Assembly (NCBI GenBank): GCA_018714575.1
Contig: DVNF01000098.1
Coordinates: forward strand, 1 to 14,540
Source: Candidatus Stercoripulliclostridium merdigallinarum
Lineage (GTDB): Bacteria; Bacillota; Clostridia; Christensenellales; DTU072
Reading direction: 5' to 3'
DNA length: 14,540 nucleotides
Shown: piece by piece, positions 7,233-14,486 of the stretch
Layout of the letters: each line of letters begins with the position of its first letter
Numbering within the stretch: position 1 is the stretch's first letter
Program-made: the position numbers and the translations under genes
The notes under the pieces: model-generated
The model's database searches: none
What the model was told of the DNA's origin: nothing
The model's input: only the letters and a program-made list of their open reading frames with translations

Positions 7233-7933
7233 GCGGTTTTCCCGAAAAATTAGATTGTCAAGGGCGGGAAGTTTTTTTGCGCCCCGGGAGACCCGATATG
7301 CGGCGTGGAAAGATCTCCGTCCGTCTTAGCAACGACAAAGTAGTCTTGTCTTACGGTCGCGGAGTGACGTTAGCCGATATCGAAAGATTTTTGCGATCGG
7401 AAAAGGTTTTAAAATGGATAAGCAAAACGACCGATCGCAGTAACGGCGTAATGCGCGGAGGGAACGCGGTCTATTTATTGGGTAAAAGGTATCAGTATCT
7501 GGTTTCCGCAGGCGTTTCGGAGTGCCGTTTTGCGGACGGAAACTTACTGTTACCGCCAAAAGGCGGGCATACGGACGGCGAAAGCGGAGCCGAACTCCCC
7601 GCGGAATACGCCGCGGACGTTAGACGTTTGTCTGTAAAAACGCTAAAGCGGATCGTTGCCGAAAGACTGCCGGCGCTGATAGAATTGACGGGTTTGAAAC
7701 CGAGTAAGATAAAAATTACTTCGGCAAACAGTTATTGGGGCAATATGAACGTAAATACGCATTTAATGCGCATATCCGATAAAGTCATCGAAAAGCCGCC
7801 GGAATGTATAGACTATTTGTTACTGCACGAACTGATACATATACGGATCCCCAATCACGGAGCGGCATTTCACAGGGAAATGGCGCGATATATGCCCGAT
7901 TACCGCGATCGCAGTCGCCTGCTGAAAAAATAA
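7229..7933 (+). CDS. YgjP/DUF45-type zinc metallopeptidase (M48-like)
   Basis: A 234-residue protein of the YgjP (DUF45, SprT/WLM-like) group. The C-terminal part carries the zinc motif HELIH (200-204), then His210 and FH at 214-215 (NHGAAFHREMARYMPDYR), the usual family ending. The segment SANSYWGNMNVNTHLM (about 165-180) matches the family's conserved strand before the active helix, though the canonical SRWGSC is altered to NSYWGN. No signal peptide or membrane segment is seen, so it is cytoplasmic. Family members are predicted proteases, partly linked to DNA-protein crosslink repair by analogy with SprT/WLM; that role is inference, but an alkylation-repair gene directly upstream (4-bp overlap, ATGA) is suggestive. 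An AT-only stem overlaps its stop codon. Confidence 0.8.
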   Translation: MSGFPEKLDCQGREVFLRPGRPDMRRGKISVRLSNDKVVLSYGRGVTLADIERFLRSEKVLKWISKTTDRSNGVMRGGNAVYLLGKRYQYLVSAGVSECRFADGNLLLPPKGGHTDGESGAELPAEYAADVRRLSVKTLKRIVAERLPALIELTGLKPSKIKITSANSYWGNMNVNTHLMRISDKVIEKPPECIDYLLLHELIHIRIPNHGAAFHREMARYMPDYRDRSRLLKK

Positions 7934-7974
7934 AAATTGCTTTTTTATTGACATAATTTCGCACCGATTTTTGT

Positions 7975-8003
7975 TTGCAAAACTTTTCATGCGATAGTAT
8001 AAT
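7975..8003 (+). promoter_or_regulatory. Promoter of the amidohydrolase gene
   Basis: TTGCAA (7975-7980), a 17-bp spacer and TATAAT (7998-8003). +1 would fall at about 8010, leaving only a 13-nt leader with AAGGTG (8013-8018). The spacer shares AAC at its start and GATAG at its end with the phosphate transporter promoter on the other strand at 12608-12636. A consensus TTGACA (7948-7953) lies farther upstream but has no -10 partner. Confidence 0.78.
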
Positions 8004-8022
8004 CATATGCCGAAGGTGACAT

Positions 8023-8817
8023 ATGAAAATAATAGATTTCCACACGCATATTTTCCCGGACGCTTTGGCAAACAGAGCGATGGACTCTTTAAAGAAAAAC
8101 GCCAAAGGCGAATACATGCCGGTACACGATTTTACTTGCAAGGGACTGATTTCCGCCATGAACAACTTCGGCATCGACATATCGGTAGTCATGCCCGTTG
8201 CCACAAAGCCCACACACAGCGACAAAAACATGGATTGGGGGCTGGAGATCGCTTCCGACCGAGTCATTCCTTTTGCAGGACTCTTCCCGGACGATAATTG
8301 GAAAGCCAACGTCGACCGAGCCGTCAGCTTGGGTTACAAAGGTATCAAGCTACACCCCGAATACCAAAACTTTATCCTGGACGATCCCGTGATGTTGAAA
8401 AGGTACGACTACGCTTTGAACAAGGGATTGATAATATTGTTCCATGCAGGTTACGATCCGATCGGCTCCGATCCTTTGAAATCGAACCCGAAGATGTTCA
8501 AACACCTGTTGAGGGAGCTGCGGGGCGGCACGATAATCGCGGCGCATCTTGGCGGACAGCAACAATGGCAGGAAGTAGAGGACGAATTGGCAGGGGAAGA
8601 CATATATTTCGATACCTCTATGGGTACGGAATATTACGGGAAAGAGCAGTTCAAGAGAATACTTGCCGCTCACGGCGACGACAAGATCCTGTTTGCGACC
8701 GATTCGCCCTGGAGCGACGCCGGAAAGGAAATAGCCAATCTGAATTCATGGGACATTCCCGCACAGTCTTTGGAAAAGATATTCCATCTGAACGCCGAAA
8801 AATTGTTAAAGATATAA
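8023..8817 (+). CDS. Amidohydrolase-2 family metal-dependent hydrolase
   Basis: A 264-residue TIM-barrel hydrolase of the amidohydrolase-2 type (PF04909-like). Metal or active-site motifs run in family order: DFHTHIFP with His7 and His9, KLHPEYQ with His111, LFHAG with His141, AHLGG with His175, and FATDSPW with Asp227. Members hydrolyse or decarboxylate small cyclic or aromatic carboxylates and amides; the substrate here cannot be inferred and neighbours give no pathway. There is no signal peptide, so it is cytoplasmic. The ATG at 8023 has AAGGTG upstream; an ATG at 8007 in another frame is a shadow. It has its own promoter and terminator, so it is monocistronic. Confidence 0.88.
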   Translation: MKIIDFHTHIFPDALANRAMDSLKKNAKGEYMPVHDFTCKGLISAMNNFGIDISVVMPVATKPTHSDKNMDWGLEIASDRVIPFAGLFPDDNWKANVDRAVSLGYKGIKLHPEYQNFILDDPVMLKRYDYALNKGLIILFHAGYDPIGSDPLKSNPKMFKHLLRELRGGTIIAAHLGGQQQWQEVEDELAGEDIYFDTSMGTEYYGKEQFKRILAAHGDDKILFATDSPWSDAGKEIANLNSWDIPAQSLEKIFHLNAEKLLKI

Positions 8818-8851
8818 TTTTGTCGGTATAAACAGACGACAGGTAAATACG

Positions 8852-8877
8852 AAACAGCCCCGTTCGGGGCTGTTTTT
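8852..8877 (+). terminator. Intrinsic terminator after the amidohydrolase gene
   Basis: A perfect 10-bp stem, AAACAGCCCC (8852-8861) with GGGGCTGTTT (8866-8875), loop GTTC, continues into a T run ending at 8877. On the minus strand the stem is followed by a poorer T tail, so it may also end the convergent sialidase-like gene's transcript. Confidence 0.9.
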
Positions 8878-8921
8878 AAATCGTTTAAATCGGTAAAAGA
8901 AGAATTAAATTTAAATAATAA

Positions 8922-10271
8922 TCAAAGCGCTGCCATATCGATATTTACCGCAATTATATACGGGTACTTTGCATTAGAGTCGAATTTGCCGTAAGACACC
9001 GATACTGCCGTGCCGTCTATGATTTGCAATCCGGCATATCCGCAATCGGACAAGCCGTCGTTTGTTTTACCCAGCACCAACAATTTATCCCCGAAAGGCG
9101 CCGATTTATCTTTTGTCGGGTCGGTGGCGTAGTCCAAAAGATCGGACGGAGTGCCGCACCAAGCCACCCAATAGCCGCCTGTTTCCGTATAGCGTGATAA
9201 CGCGTGAGGTTTGACTTTCGGCAGGCACAGTCTAAAGGACACCAACATTTTGCCGGAGATCGGATCGTATTCCGCCTTGTGTCTGTCGCCGGTCAGGCAA
9301 TAGGGCAATTCCTTTAACGCGCTCCAGGTCCGACCTTCGTCGTACGAAACGGAAATCAGCGAATTCATCGTGCGCGAGTTACTGCGCCCCAGCAGTATCA
9401 ATTCCCCTTCCGGAGCGCGGTAGACTTCCAATTCGCACAGATCGGCAGCCGCTTCGACTTCGCGTTGAGCGGACAGGAATTTTTTCGGAGCCGACCATTG
9501 CGGAAGTCCGTTGTCATCGAACGTAAGATAGGAAACGTAATTATAAAAATCGTAGTCGTGGAACGTGCCCATCCACTTGTCGATATAGTTACCGTTTTCG
9601 TCGCGGAGCCTGGTCAGCGAGCTCATGGCGACAATGACGTCATAGGGGAGCACTTTGCCGCTTTCGTCGAAGTTCGGCAGTTCGTCCTCCGGGTAAGAAT
9701 CGTACAAGGGATCGCCTCTGTCGGGCATCGAATTCGCCCATTCGACGCCGTAAGCGTTTTGAAATTCGGTATAGTTCACTCCGTCGTCGGACAGCGAAAA
9801 ATTAAACCCGTTCGCGTAGTACTCGTCGTCGTCGCTCCATGACGGGCAACCCGACACCAATAAAACTTTTTCGGTGCCGTCGGTAAATTCCAATTTGTAT
9901 AAAGTAGGGGTTTCTTGGGAGTACTTAAAACTTTCCGGCAGCTCCGTTTCGTCTATCGGGTCCCAGGTCTTACCCAGATCGGACGAAGTTTTCATGGCTA
10001 TCTGCCCTTTGCCGTGTCCCAAAGGGTAAGCGGTTATCAGTTTCCCTTTAAAATATACCAAGTCGGGATGCCCAAGATAATAATCGAAGCCGCGATCCAC
10101 GGTAACGTAGCTTTCCGACGGCGGGTAATAGGTCTGCATTCCCGTCAGCGCCAACACGTCCGCACGCGTTCCCAACCAAATACCCAACAGGACTGCGCCC
10201 GTAACGACTGCCACGGCGGCAATAGCGGCGATAACTATAATTATACGGCGTTTTTTAGCGTCTGCTTTCAT
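8922..10271 (-). CDS. Membrane-anchored sialidase-like (BNR/Asp-box) beta-propeller protein
   Basis: A 449-residue protein with a lysine-rich start and one membrane helix at about 10-33, so the rest probably lies outside the cell. The body looks like a sialidase-superfamily beta-propeller: two clear Asp-boxes (SSDLGKTW at 96-103, SYDEGRTW at 309-316) and a degenerate one near 159-167 (SLSDDGVNY). The superfamily includes exo-alpha-sialidases, but I could not assign the arginine triad and Tyr/Glu nucleophile pair, so sialidase activity is unproven; a binding or other glycosidase role is possible. No Shine-Dalgarno sequence and no clear promoter precede the ATG. It follows yfbR by 55 bp in the same direction and may be read from the phosphate operon. 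The next Met (45) would remove the anchor, so I kept the first. Confidence 0.75.
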   Translation of the reverse strand: MKADAKKRRIIIVIAAIAAVAVVTGAVLLGIWLGTRADVLALTGMQTYYPPSESYVTVDRGFDYYLGHPDLVYFKGKLITAYPLGHGKGQIAMKTSSDLGKTWDPIDETELPESFKYSQETPTLYKLEFTDGTEKVLLVSGCPSWSDDDEYYANGFNFSLSDDGVNYTEFQNAYGVEWANSMPDRGDPLYDSYPEDELPNFDESGKVLPYDVIVAMSSLTRLRDENGNYIDKWMGTFHDYDFYNYVSYLTFDDNGLPQWSAPKKFLSAQREVEAAADLCELEVYRAPEGELILLGRSNSRTMNSLISVSYDEGRTWSALKELPYCLTGDRHKAEYDPISGKMLVSFRLCLPKVKPHALSRYTETGGYWVAWCGTPSDLLDYATDPTKDKSAPFGDKLLVLGKTNDGLSDCGYAGLQIIDGTAVSVSYGKFDSNAKYPYIIAVNIDMAAL

Positions 10272-10326
10272 AGTCTGTCAGAACGTTTATTTTAAAGTTA
10301 TCGAATTGAATCGATCGAATATTGAA

Positions 10327-10908
10327 TTAATCCAGTTCGTCCAACGTCAGCTCGTAACCGCGGATAAAGTTTTCGAAAAAGTAATCGACTTCCGGCAGAG
10401 CCATATCCTTTAGGGCTTTTAACGTAGCGTTTTTAGCTTTTAAAAATTCCTTGTTCCCGTATTTCAGTTCTTCCAAACACTTTACGTAGGCGGCCAGCTT
10501 GTCGGCGGCTTTTAATAGTTTTCCCTCTAAAGAAGCCGTATCCGGCGTGACGTATTCGGTATATGCGTCGGCAAATTCCGTCGGCAACATATTGACCAAC
10601 TGTCGTTCGGCTATGGCTTCGATGGATTTGTAAGCGGAGCGAATATCTTCGTTATAATATTTGATAGGGGTGGGCAGATCGCCCGTAATGACTTCCGCCG
10701 CTTCGTGAAATATCGCCAAAGCCGCCAGCTTATCCGGATTTGCGCTGCCGCCGAAAACGAATTTGTTTATCATTCCGAGGGCGTGAGCTATTTGCGCCAC
10801 CTCTGCGGAGTGCTCCATTACGTTTTCTTTTACCGTGGAATGCATCAACGACCAGCGTTTGATGTATTTCATTCGGCTTAGATATGCAAAGAAGTTATAG
10901 TTTTTCAC
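10327..10908 (-). CDS. yfbR: YfbR-type 5'-deoxynucleotidase (HD-domain)
   Basis: A 193-residue HD-domain phosphohydrolase that follows E. coli YfbR (199 aa) closely along its length: RMKYIKRWSLM, ENVMEHSAEVA, TGDLPTPIKYYN, AADKLAAYVKCLEEL and the ending YELTLDELD. YfbR removes phosphate from deoxyribonucleoside 5'-monophosphates in the cytoplasm. Recognised residues are Arg18 and Trp19 (substrate), His33, His68, Asp77 and Asp136. The Asp of the HD pair is replaced: codons 68-69 read CAC GAA, giving His-Glu (FHEAAEV) where E. coli has His-Asp. Its ATG overlaps the DUF47 gene's stop by 4 bp, so translation is likely coupled, placing a phosphate-releasing enzyme in a phosphate transport operon. 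Confidence 0.9.
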   Translation of the reverse strand: MKNYNFFAYLSRMKYIKRWSLMHSTVKENVMEHSAEVAQIAHALGMINKFVFGGSANPDKLAALAIFHEAAEVITGDLPTPIKYYNEDIRSAYKSIEAIAERQLVNMLPTEFADAYTEYVTPDTASLEGKLLKAADKLAAYVKCLEELKYGNKEFLKAKNATLKALKDMALPEVDYFFENFIRGYELTLDELD

Positions 10909-11516
10909 GACATTTTCACCAAAATCTTTAACAAGCAGTCCATAGCTTCGTCGCCTATATCGGCGGTTTGGTTCAGGTGGCGGTAAATTTCACGGTATTT
11001 GAATATGGAACGGAAATCGGCTTCGTCGAACAGCTTCGTCAACGCTTTTACGGTCAGATCGCCGACCTTGTTTTCCATGGCTTTGACGTAAATGGCTTCG
11101 TCGGAAGAAATGGCTTCGTGGTGTTCCATATTCGAAACGGCAAGGATTATATGATCCGCCATCTCCGAAAGCGCGGCGGTAATATCCGTCATTTCGGTAT
11201 CGGCTTTGACCTTAAATAACCTGATCTCGTCTACGGACGTCTTTGCGTAGTCCAAAATTTCGTCCAGCTTCGAGGAAAGTTTAAACAAGTCCTCGCGGTC
11301 GAAAGGGGTAATGAACGACTTGTTGATCTCGTCGACCAGAATACGTCTGACCATATCGCCTTCGTCCTCGGTTTTGATGACGGCGTCGGCGACTTTTTCG
11401 TCACCGGTCAAGCAATATTCGTGCAACAAGTGCATGCCTTTTGCCAACAGTTCCGATTGCTTCGTCAGCAAATCAAAAAAATTGTCCTCTTTTTTCCTTT
11501 TTCTAAAAAGTGCCAT
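10905..11516 (-). CDS. DUF47 (PhoU-like) partner of the phosphate transporter
   Basis: A 203-residue all-helical soluble protein of the DUF47/TIGR00153 family, structurally related to PhoU. Visible family features are acidic clusters that in PhoU-like proteins bind metal: EDEGD (about 51-55), PFDREDL (about 71-77), and a C-terminal NQTADIGDEAMD. Family members are nearly always encoded next to PiT transporters and are thought to regulate them, as seen here. A strong AAGGAGG lies just after the PiT gene's stop and an AGGA is closer to the ATG; the gap to the PiT gene is 22 bp. Its end overlaps yfbR by 4 bp. Confidence 0.88.
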   Translation of the reverse strand: MALFRKRKKEDNFFDLLTKQSELLAKGMHLLHEYCLTGDEKVADAVIKTEDEGDMVRRILVDEINKSFITPFDREDLFKLSSKLDEILDYAKTSVDEIRLFKVKADTEMTDITAALSEMADHIILAVSNMEHHEAISSDEAIYVKAMENKVGDLTVKALTKLFDEADFRSIFKYREIYRHLNQTADIGDEAMDCLLKILVKMS

Positions 11517-11538
11517 TCAGAATCCTTAAACCTCCTTT

Positions 11539-12576
11539 TCAGATACCCATAATTGCTTTTACTATGACATACATCAGTGCGCTGCAACCGCCCGAAACGG
11601 GCAGGGTCATGCACCAACCGAATACGATTTTACCTGCCGTAGTCCAATGTACGCCGCGCATTCTTTCCGCGGCGCCGACGCCCATGACCGAACCTGTCAT
11701 GACCTGTCCCATGCCAAGCGATATACCTAAACCGGTACCTACAAGGCTGACCACGGAAGTAGTCAGTTGCGACACTACGGAATGGATGGGACCGACCTTA
11801 TAGATCTTTCTGCCAACGGTATTGATGACGCGGATTCCGCCGAACAACATTCCCGCCGTCAAAGCCGCAGCAACGACGATCACTACCCAAACGGGTAACG
11901 ATTCGGGGGAATAACTTGCCAAGCCAAGAGCACCCAGCATCAAAATTACGCCCAACGCTTTTTGCGAGTTGTTAGACGAGAACGCGCCCGCCAAAACTAT
12001 CAGATTCAGCCTTTGCAAAACGGTCAATACGTTTGAAACGCTGCGCGTCGCGTGAATAGCGACTTTTTTGATGACGCGCATCATGATAAATCCCAAAATA
12101 AATCCTACCAACGGGGCCAACAGCACCATGGCGACGACGTTTAACAATACGTAATCCGTCCACAATACGGAATTAACGCCAAAGGCTACCATTGCGGCGC
12201 CTATCAATCCGCCCAAAAGAGTGTGCGAAATGGTATTCGGGATTTTTAATAAAAATGCAATAATTGCCCACAACATAGCGCCGAACATGGCGGAAAATAT
12301 GTATGCAAAAGCTTCTTTGTCGCCTAAGCCGGTAAAAAAGTTTTCGCTTACGATGTTGGAATTGATGTTCATAGCGACGCTTAGGGCTTCGCTGGAGATC
12401 AGGAAGGTCACTATCGGAACCAAAAACTGAGTAATCGCGGCGATGATCACTGCGCTGCGCATAGGCATAGCCCTGGAAACTATAGTAGTGGCAATGGCGG
12501 TAGAACCGTCGTTAAAGCCCATGTAAACGGTATACAGCATTACCATTATGAATATGACTATAGCGTAATCACTCAT
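11539..12576 (-). CDS. pit: PiT-family inorganic phosphate transporter
   Basis: A 345-residue, roughly ten-helix permease of the PiT family (PF01384), importing inorganic phosphate with H+ or Na+. The duplicated PiT signature is visible: GFNDGSTAIATTIVSRAM (about 20-40) in the first half and GTGLGISLGMGQVMTGSVMG with KIVFGWCMTLPVSGG in the second; SHTLLGGLIGAAM near 134-146 is also typical. I use the ATG at 12576, preceded by GAAGGG at 7-nt spacing, rather than the adjacent GTG at 12579. It is the first gene of the minus-strand operon pit-DUF47-yfbR. PiT carriers are usually the low-affinity, metal-phosphate uptake system, in contrast to Pst. Confidence 0.92.
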   Translation of the reverse strand: MSDYAIVIFIMVMLYTVYMGFNDGSTAIATTIVSRAMPMRSAVIIAAITQFLVPIVTFLISSEALSVAMNINSNIVSENFFTGLGDKEAFAYIFSAMFGAMLWAIIAFLLKIPNTISHTLLGGLIGAAMVAFGVNSVLWTDYVLLNVVAMVLLAPLVGFILGFIMMRVIKKVAIHATRSVSNVLTVLQRLNLIVLAGAFSSNNSQKALGVILMLGALGLASYSPESLPVWVVIVVAAALTAGMLFGGIRVINTVGRKIYKVGPIHSVVSQLTTSVVSLVGTGLGISLGMGQVMTGSVMGVGAAERMRGVHWTTAGKIVFGWCMTLPVSGGCSALMYVIVKAIMGI

Positions 12577-12607
12577 CACGTCACCCTTCCGCGTTTATAA
12601 GGGTATT

Positions 12608-12636
12608 ATTATACTATCAAACTATTCGTTTTGCAA
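12608..12636 (-). promoter_or_regulatory. Promoter of the pit-DUF47-yfbR operon
   Basis: On the minus strand TTGCAA (12636-12631), a 17-bp spacer and TATAAT (12613-12608); +1 at about 12601 gives a 25-nt leader. The spacer ends match those of the amidohydrolase promoter at 7975-8003. I see no recognisable Pho box. Confidence 0.8.
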
Positions 12637-12817
12637 CATAAAATGCAATTTTTATGCTTTTATTTTTCCTTAAATACAGGCTATGCGAGGCTAAAACCGA
12701 AACGCGCGGGAGCAAACAGAAAAATTATATGGGAAAAACCATTGGAGCATAAGGCGTAGAATGATTTTTATAGCGCAAGCGTATGAAATTTAAAGTTATA
12801 TGACTAAATTTTAGCTA

Positions 12818-12846
12818 TTGAATTATTTATATCGATATGCTATATT
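12818..12846 (+). promoter_or_regulatory. Promoter of the GPH symporter gene
   Basis: TTGAAT (12818-12823), a 17-bp spacer and TATATT (12841-12846); +1 at about 12853 gives an 18-nt leader that carries AGGAGGGG (12860-12867). A 10-bp palindrome, ATATCGATAT (12829-12838), sits within the spacer. The rest of the 291-bp divergent gap (12580-12870) is AT-rich and I see nothing else in it. Confidence 0.75.
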
Positions 12847-12870
12847 GAATTATAGACCGAGGAGGGGCGC

Positions 12871-14364
12871 ATGGGCTTTATCAAAACCAAGATCAAAAGT
12901 TTTTTTGCATATAAAAGCGACAGAGAAGTTCAAAACAAAGAGCTTTTGGATTTTGCAATAGGCGTTGCAGGGCAAAATCAAGCATATAACATAGTTTCGT
13001 CTTGGTTAATGTACTTTTGCACCGATCTTATCGGCATAGACGCGTTGCTTATCGGTACAGTATTGGGAGTAATGCGGATCTGGGACGCATTTAACGACCC
13101 GATAGTCGGTACCATAGTGGACAGGCACGTTTTCAAAAACGGCGAAAAGCTAAGACCGTTTTTGAAGATAATGGCTTTACCCGTAGGTATACTGACCGCG
13201 ATGATGTTCGTGGATTACGGATTTTTGCCTGAACCGTGGACGGGCGTCTACTTGATCGTGGTGTATTTCTTATGGGATTTCCTGTATTCGTTCCAGGATC
13301 TGTCGATGTGGGGAATGACGTCGATGATCTCTACACATTCGAGCGAGCGCGCGCGTGCGGCGCAATTCGGCAGGATCGGCGCAATGGTAGGCGGCTGGAT
13401 CCCCGGCTTGATCCCTCTGATGATAGAAAATCTGCCCAAATTCGGTATATCCGAAATGACGATATTTACCGTATTGGGTATTGCAATGGGTATCGGCGGC
13501 ATGTCGCTATCGATGTTCACGGCAAAAACAAAAGAACGCGCTCCGGTATACAAACCCGAAGGGAAATTCTCCGATTCCATAAAGCTGATTTTCCAAAACA
13601 AAATAGCTATGGCGTTGGTGATCGCCGCTATACTCAGCAATTTTACGCTATCGCTACAGGACGTGTACTTCTTTAAATACATGGTTTCCGTCAATATTTT
13701 CGGCTTGACGATAGAAGGACTGAACGTAAAATTCATTTACGGAATTATAGTGGGCTTACCGGGATCGGCGGCTATGTTCGTCGCTACCTGGATCGCAAAA
13801 AAATTGGGCGGCATGAAACGGACTTTGATCATCGCCACAATATTGAATATAGTGATCAGAGTTATTTCCTATTTTATAGGCTACGAAGGCTGGAGAATTT
13901 TCATCGTAATGATCGTTATGGGTATCGGCGGTATTCCTAACGGATTGAACGGAATAGCGACAACTACAATCTGGGGCGATTCCATCGACTATATGGAATG
14001 GAAGACAGGGCACCGGAACGAAGGTACCGTGTTCGCTTTGCAAAACTTGGTGGCAAAGATCGGTACGGGCATTTCGACGTTTACCACGGGTCTTGCGTTG
14101 AAGATCATGGATTACGATCCCGACGTAGCCGATGCGATGGTGGATTACGTTCCCAGCGAAACCTTTTTCAAACTCGCCTGGCCGCTGTTCATACTTACCC
14201 CGGCTTTGGGACAGCTGTTCTATCTGATACCGTTGCTTACGATAAAGTACACGGAAAAGCAAAAGAAAGAAATCGAAAGGGAACTGAAGATCCGCCGCGA
14301 AGCCGCCGCAATAGAGGAGCGTATCGAAACGGAAGCTACTATATTGGATATCGATATTTATTAA
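12871..14364 (+). CDS. GPH-family (MelB-like) sugar:cation symporter
   Basis: A 497-residue, twelve-helix carrier of the glycoside-pentoside-hexuronide:cation symporter family, an MFS branch that imports sugars or glycosides with Na+ or H+. Family hallmarks: GQNQAYNIVSSWLMYFCTD early, the helix 2-3 motif WDAFNDPIVGTIVDR (about 70-84), and the conserved loop WGDSIDYMEWKTGHRNEG with the following ALQNLVAKIGTG in the C-terminal half. The last ~40 residues form a charged cytoplasmic tail (KYTEKQKKEIERELKIRREAAAIEERIE), probably helical. The sugar cannot be inferred: no glycosidase or regulator adjoins it. A strong promoter and AGGAGGGG site mark the ATG at 12871, and the gene appears to stand alone, with a terminator 63 bp after its stop. 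Confidence 0.92.
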   Translation: MGFIKTKIKSFFAYKSDREVQNKELLDFAIGVAGQNQAYNIVSSWLMYFCTDLIGIDALLIGTVLGVMRIWDAFNDPIVGTIVDRHVFKNGEKLRPFLKIMALPVGILTAMMFVDYGFLPEPWTGVYLIVVYFLWDFLYSFQDLSMWGMTSMISTHSSERARAAQFGRIGAMVGGWIPGLIPLMIENLPKFGISEMTIFTVLGIAMGIGGMSLSMFTAKTKERAPVYKPEGKFSDSIKLIFQNKIAMALVIAAILSNFTLSLQDVYFFKYMVSVNIFGLTIEGLNVKFIYGIIVGLPGSAAMFVATWIAKKLGGMKRTLIIATILNIVIRVISYFIGYEGWRIFIVMIVMGIGGIPNGLNGIATTTIWGDSIDYMEWKTGHRNEGTVFALQNLVAKIGTGISTFTTGLALKIMDYDPDVADAMVDYVPSETFFKLAWPLFILTPALGQLFYLIPLLTIKYTEKQKKEIERELKIRREAAAIEERIETEATILDIDIY

Positions 14365-14486
14365 TAATTTTCTTCCCGAGGAAGGAAATAGAGGTGGCGA
14401 TATCGCTCGAAAAAAATGATAGTAAGAAAAAGTCTGTACTTACCGTACAGGCTTTTTTATTTTTAAATTTTCGGGAAGAAAATTAT
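14364..14486. repeat. 16-bp perfect inverted repeat enclosing the symporter terminator
   Basis: The arms ATAATTTTCTTCCCGA (14364-14379) and TCGGGAAGAAAATTAT (14471-14486) are exact reverse complements separated by 91 bp. The left arm begins at the last base of the symporter stop codon. The interior contains a terminator hairpin (14427-14458) and the palindrome GCGATATCGC (14397-14406). It could be a large RNA stem or the ends of a small MITE-like element. Confidence 0.75.
14427..14458 (+). terminator. Intrinsic terminator after the GPH symporter gene
   Basis: A 13-bp stem (14427-14439 with 14445-14457, one T-G wobble), loop TTACC, with a run of six T ending at 14458 followed by further T-rich sequence. 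Confidence 0.88.

Noticed and set aside
7929..7949. An 8-bp AT-only hairpin ending in T's at the YgjP stop codon as a terminator.
   Set aside because: With no GC pairs the stem would be too weak; the A- and T-runs alone explain it.
7948..7976. TTGACA at 7948 as the -35 box of a second amidohydrolase promoter.
   Set aside because: The expected -10 position (7971-7976) reads TTGTTT, a poor match.
12580..12870. A hidden small RNA or gene in the 291-bp divergent gap.
   Set aside because: Apart from the two promoters I see no terminator-like hairpin, coding frame with a ribosome binding site or repeat.
12829..14357. ATATCGATAT at 12829-12838 and again at 14348-14357 as paired recombination or operator sites.
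   Set aside because: The second copy encodes Asp-Ile-Asp-Ile at the symporter's end; two 10-bp AT-rich matches 1.5 kb apart are weak evidence.
8922..14364. Sialidase-like gene, SGNH hydrolase and GPH symporter as one host-glycan utilisation locus.
   Set aside because: They are on different strands with unrelated genes and separate promoters between them, and no binding protein or regulator is present.
14416..14466. A tiny ATG ORF of 16 codons covering the terminator hairpin.
   Set aside because: No ribosome binding site at usable distance; it is the hairpin read as codons.
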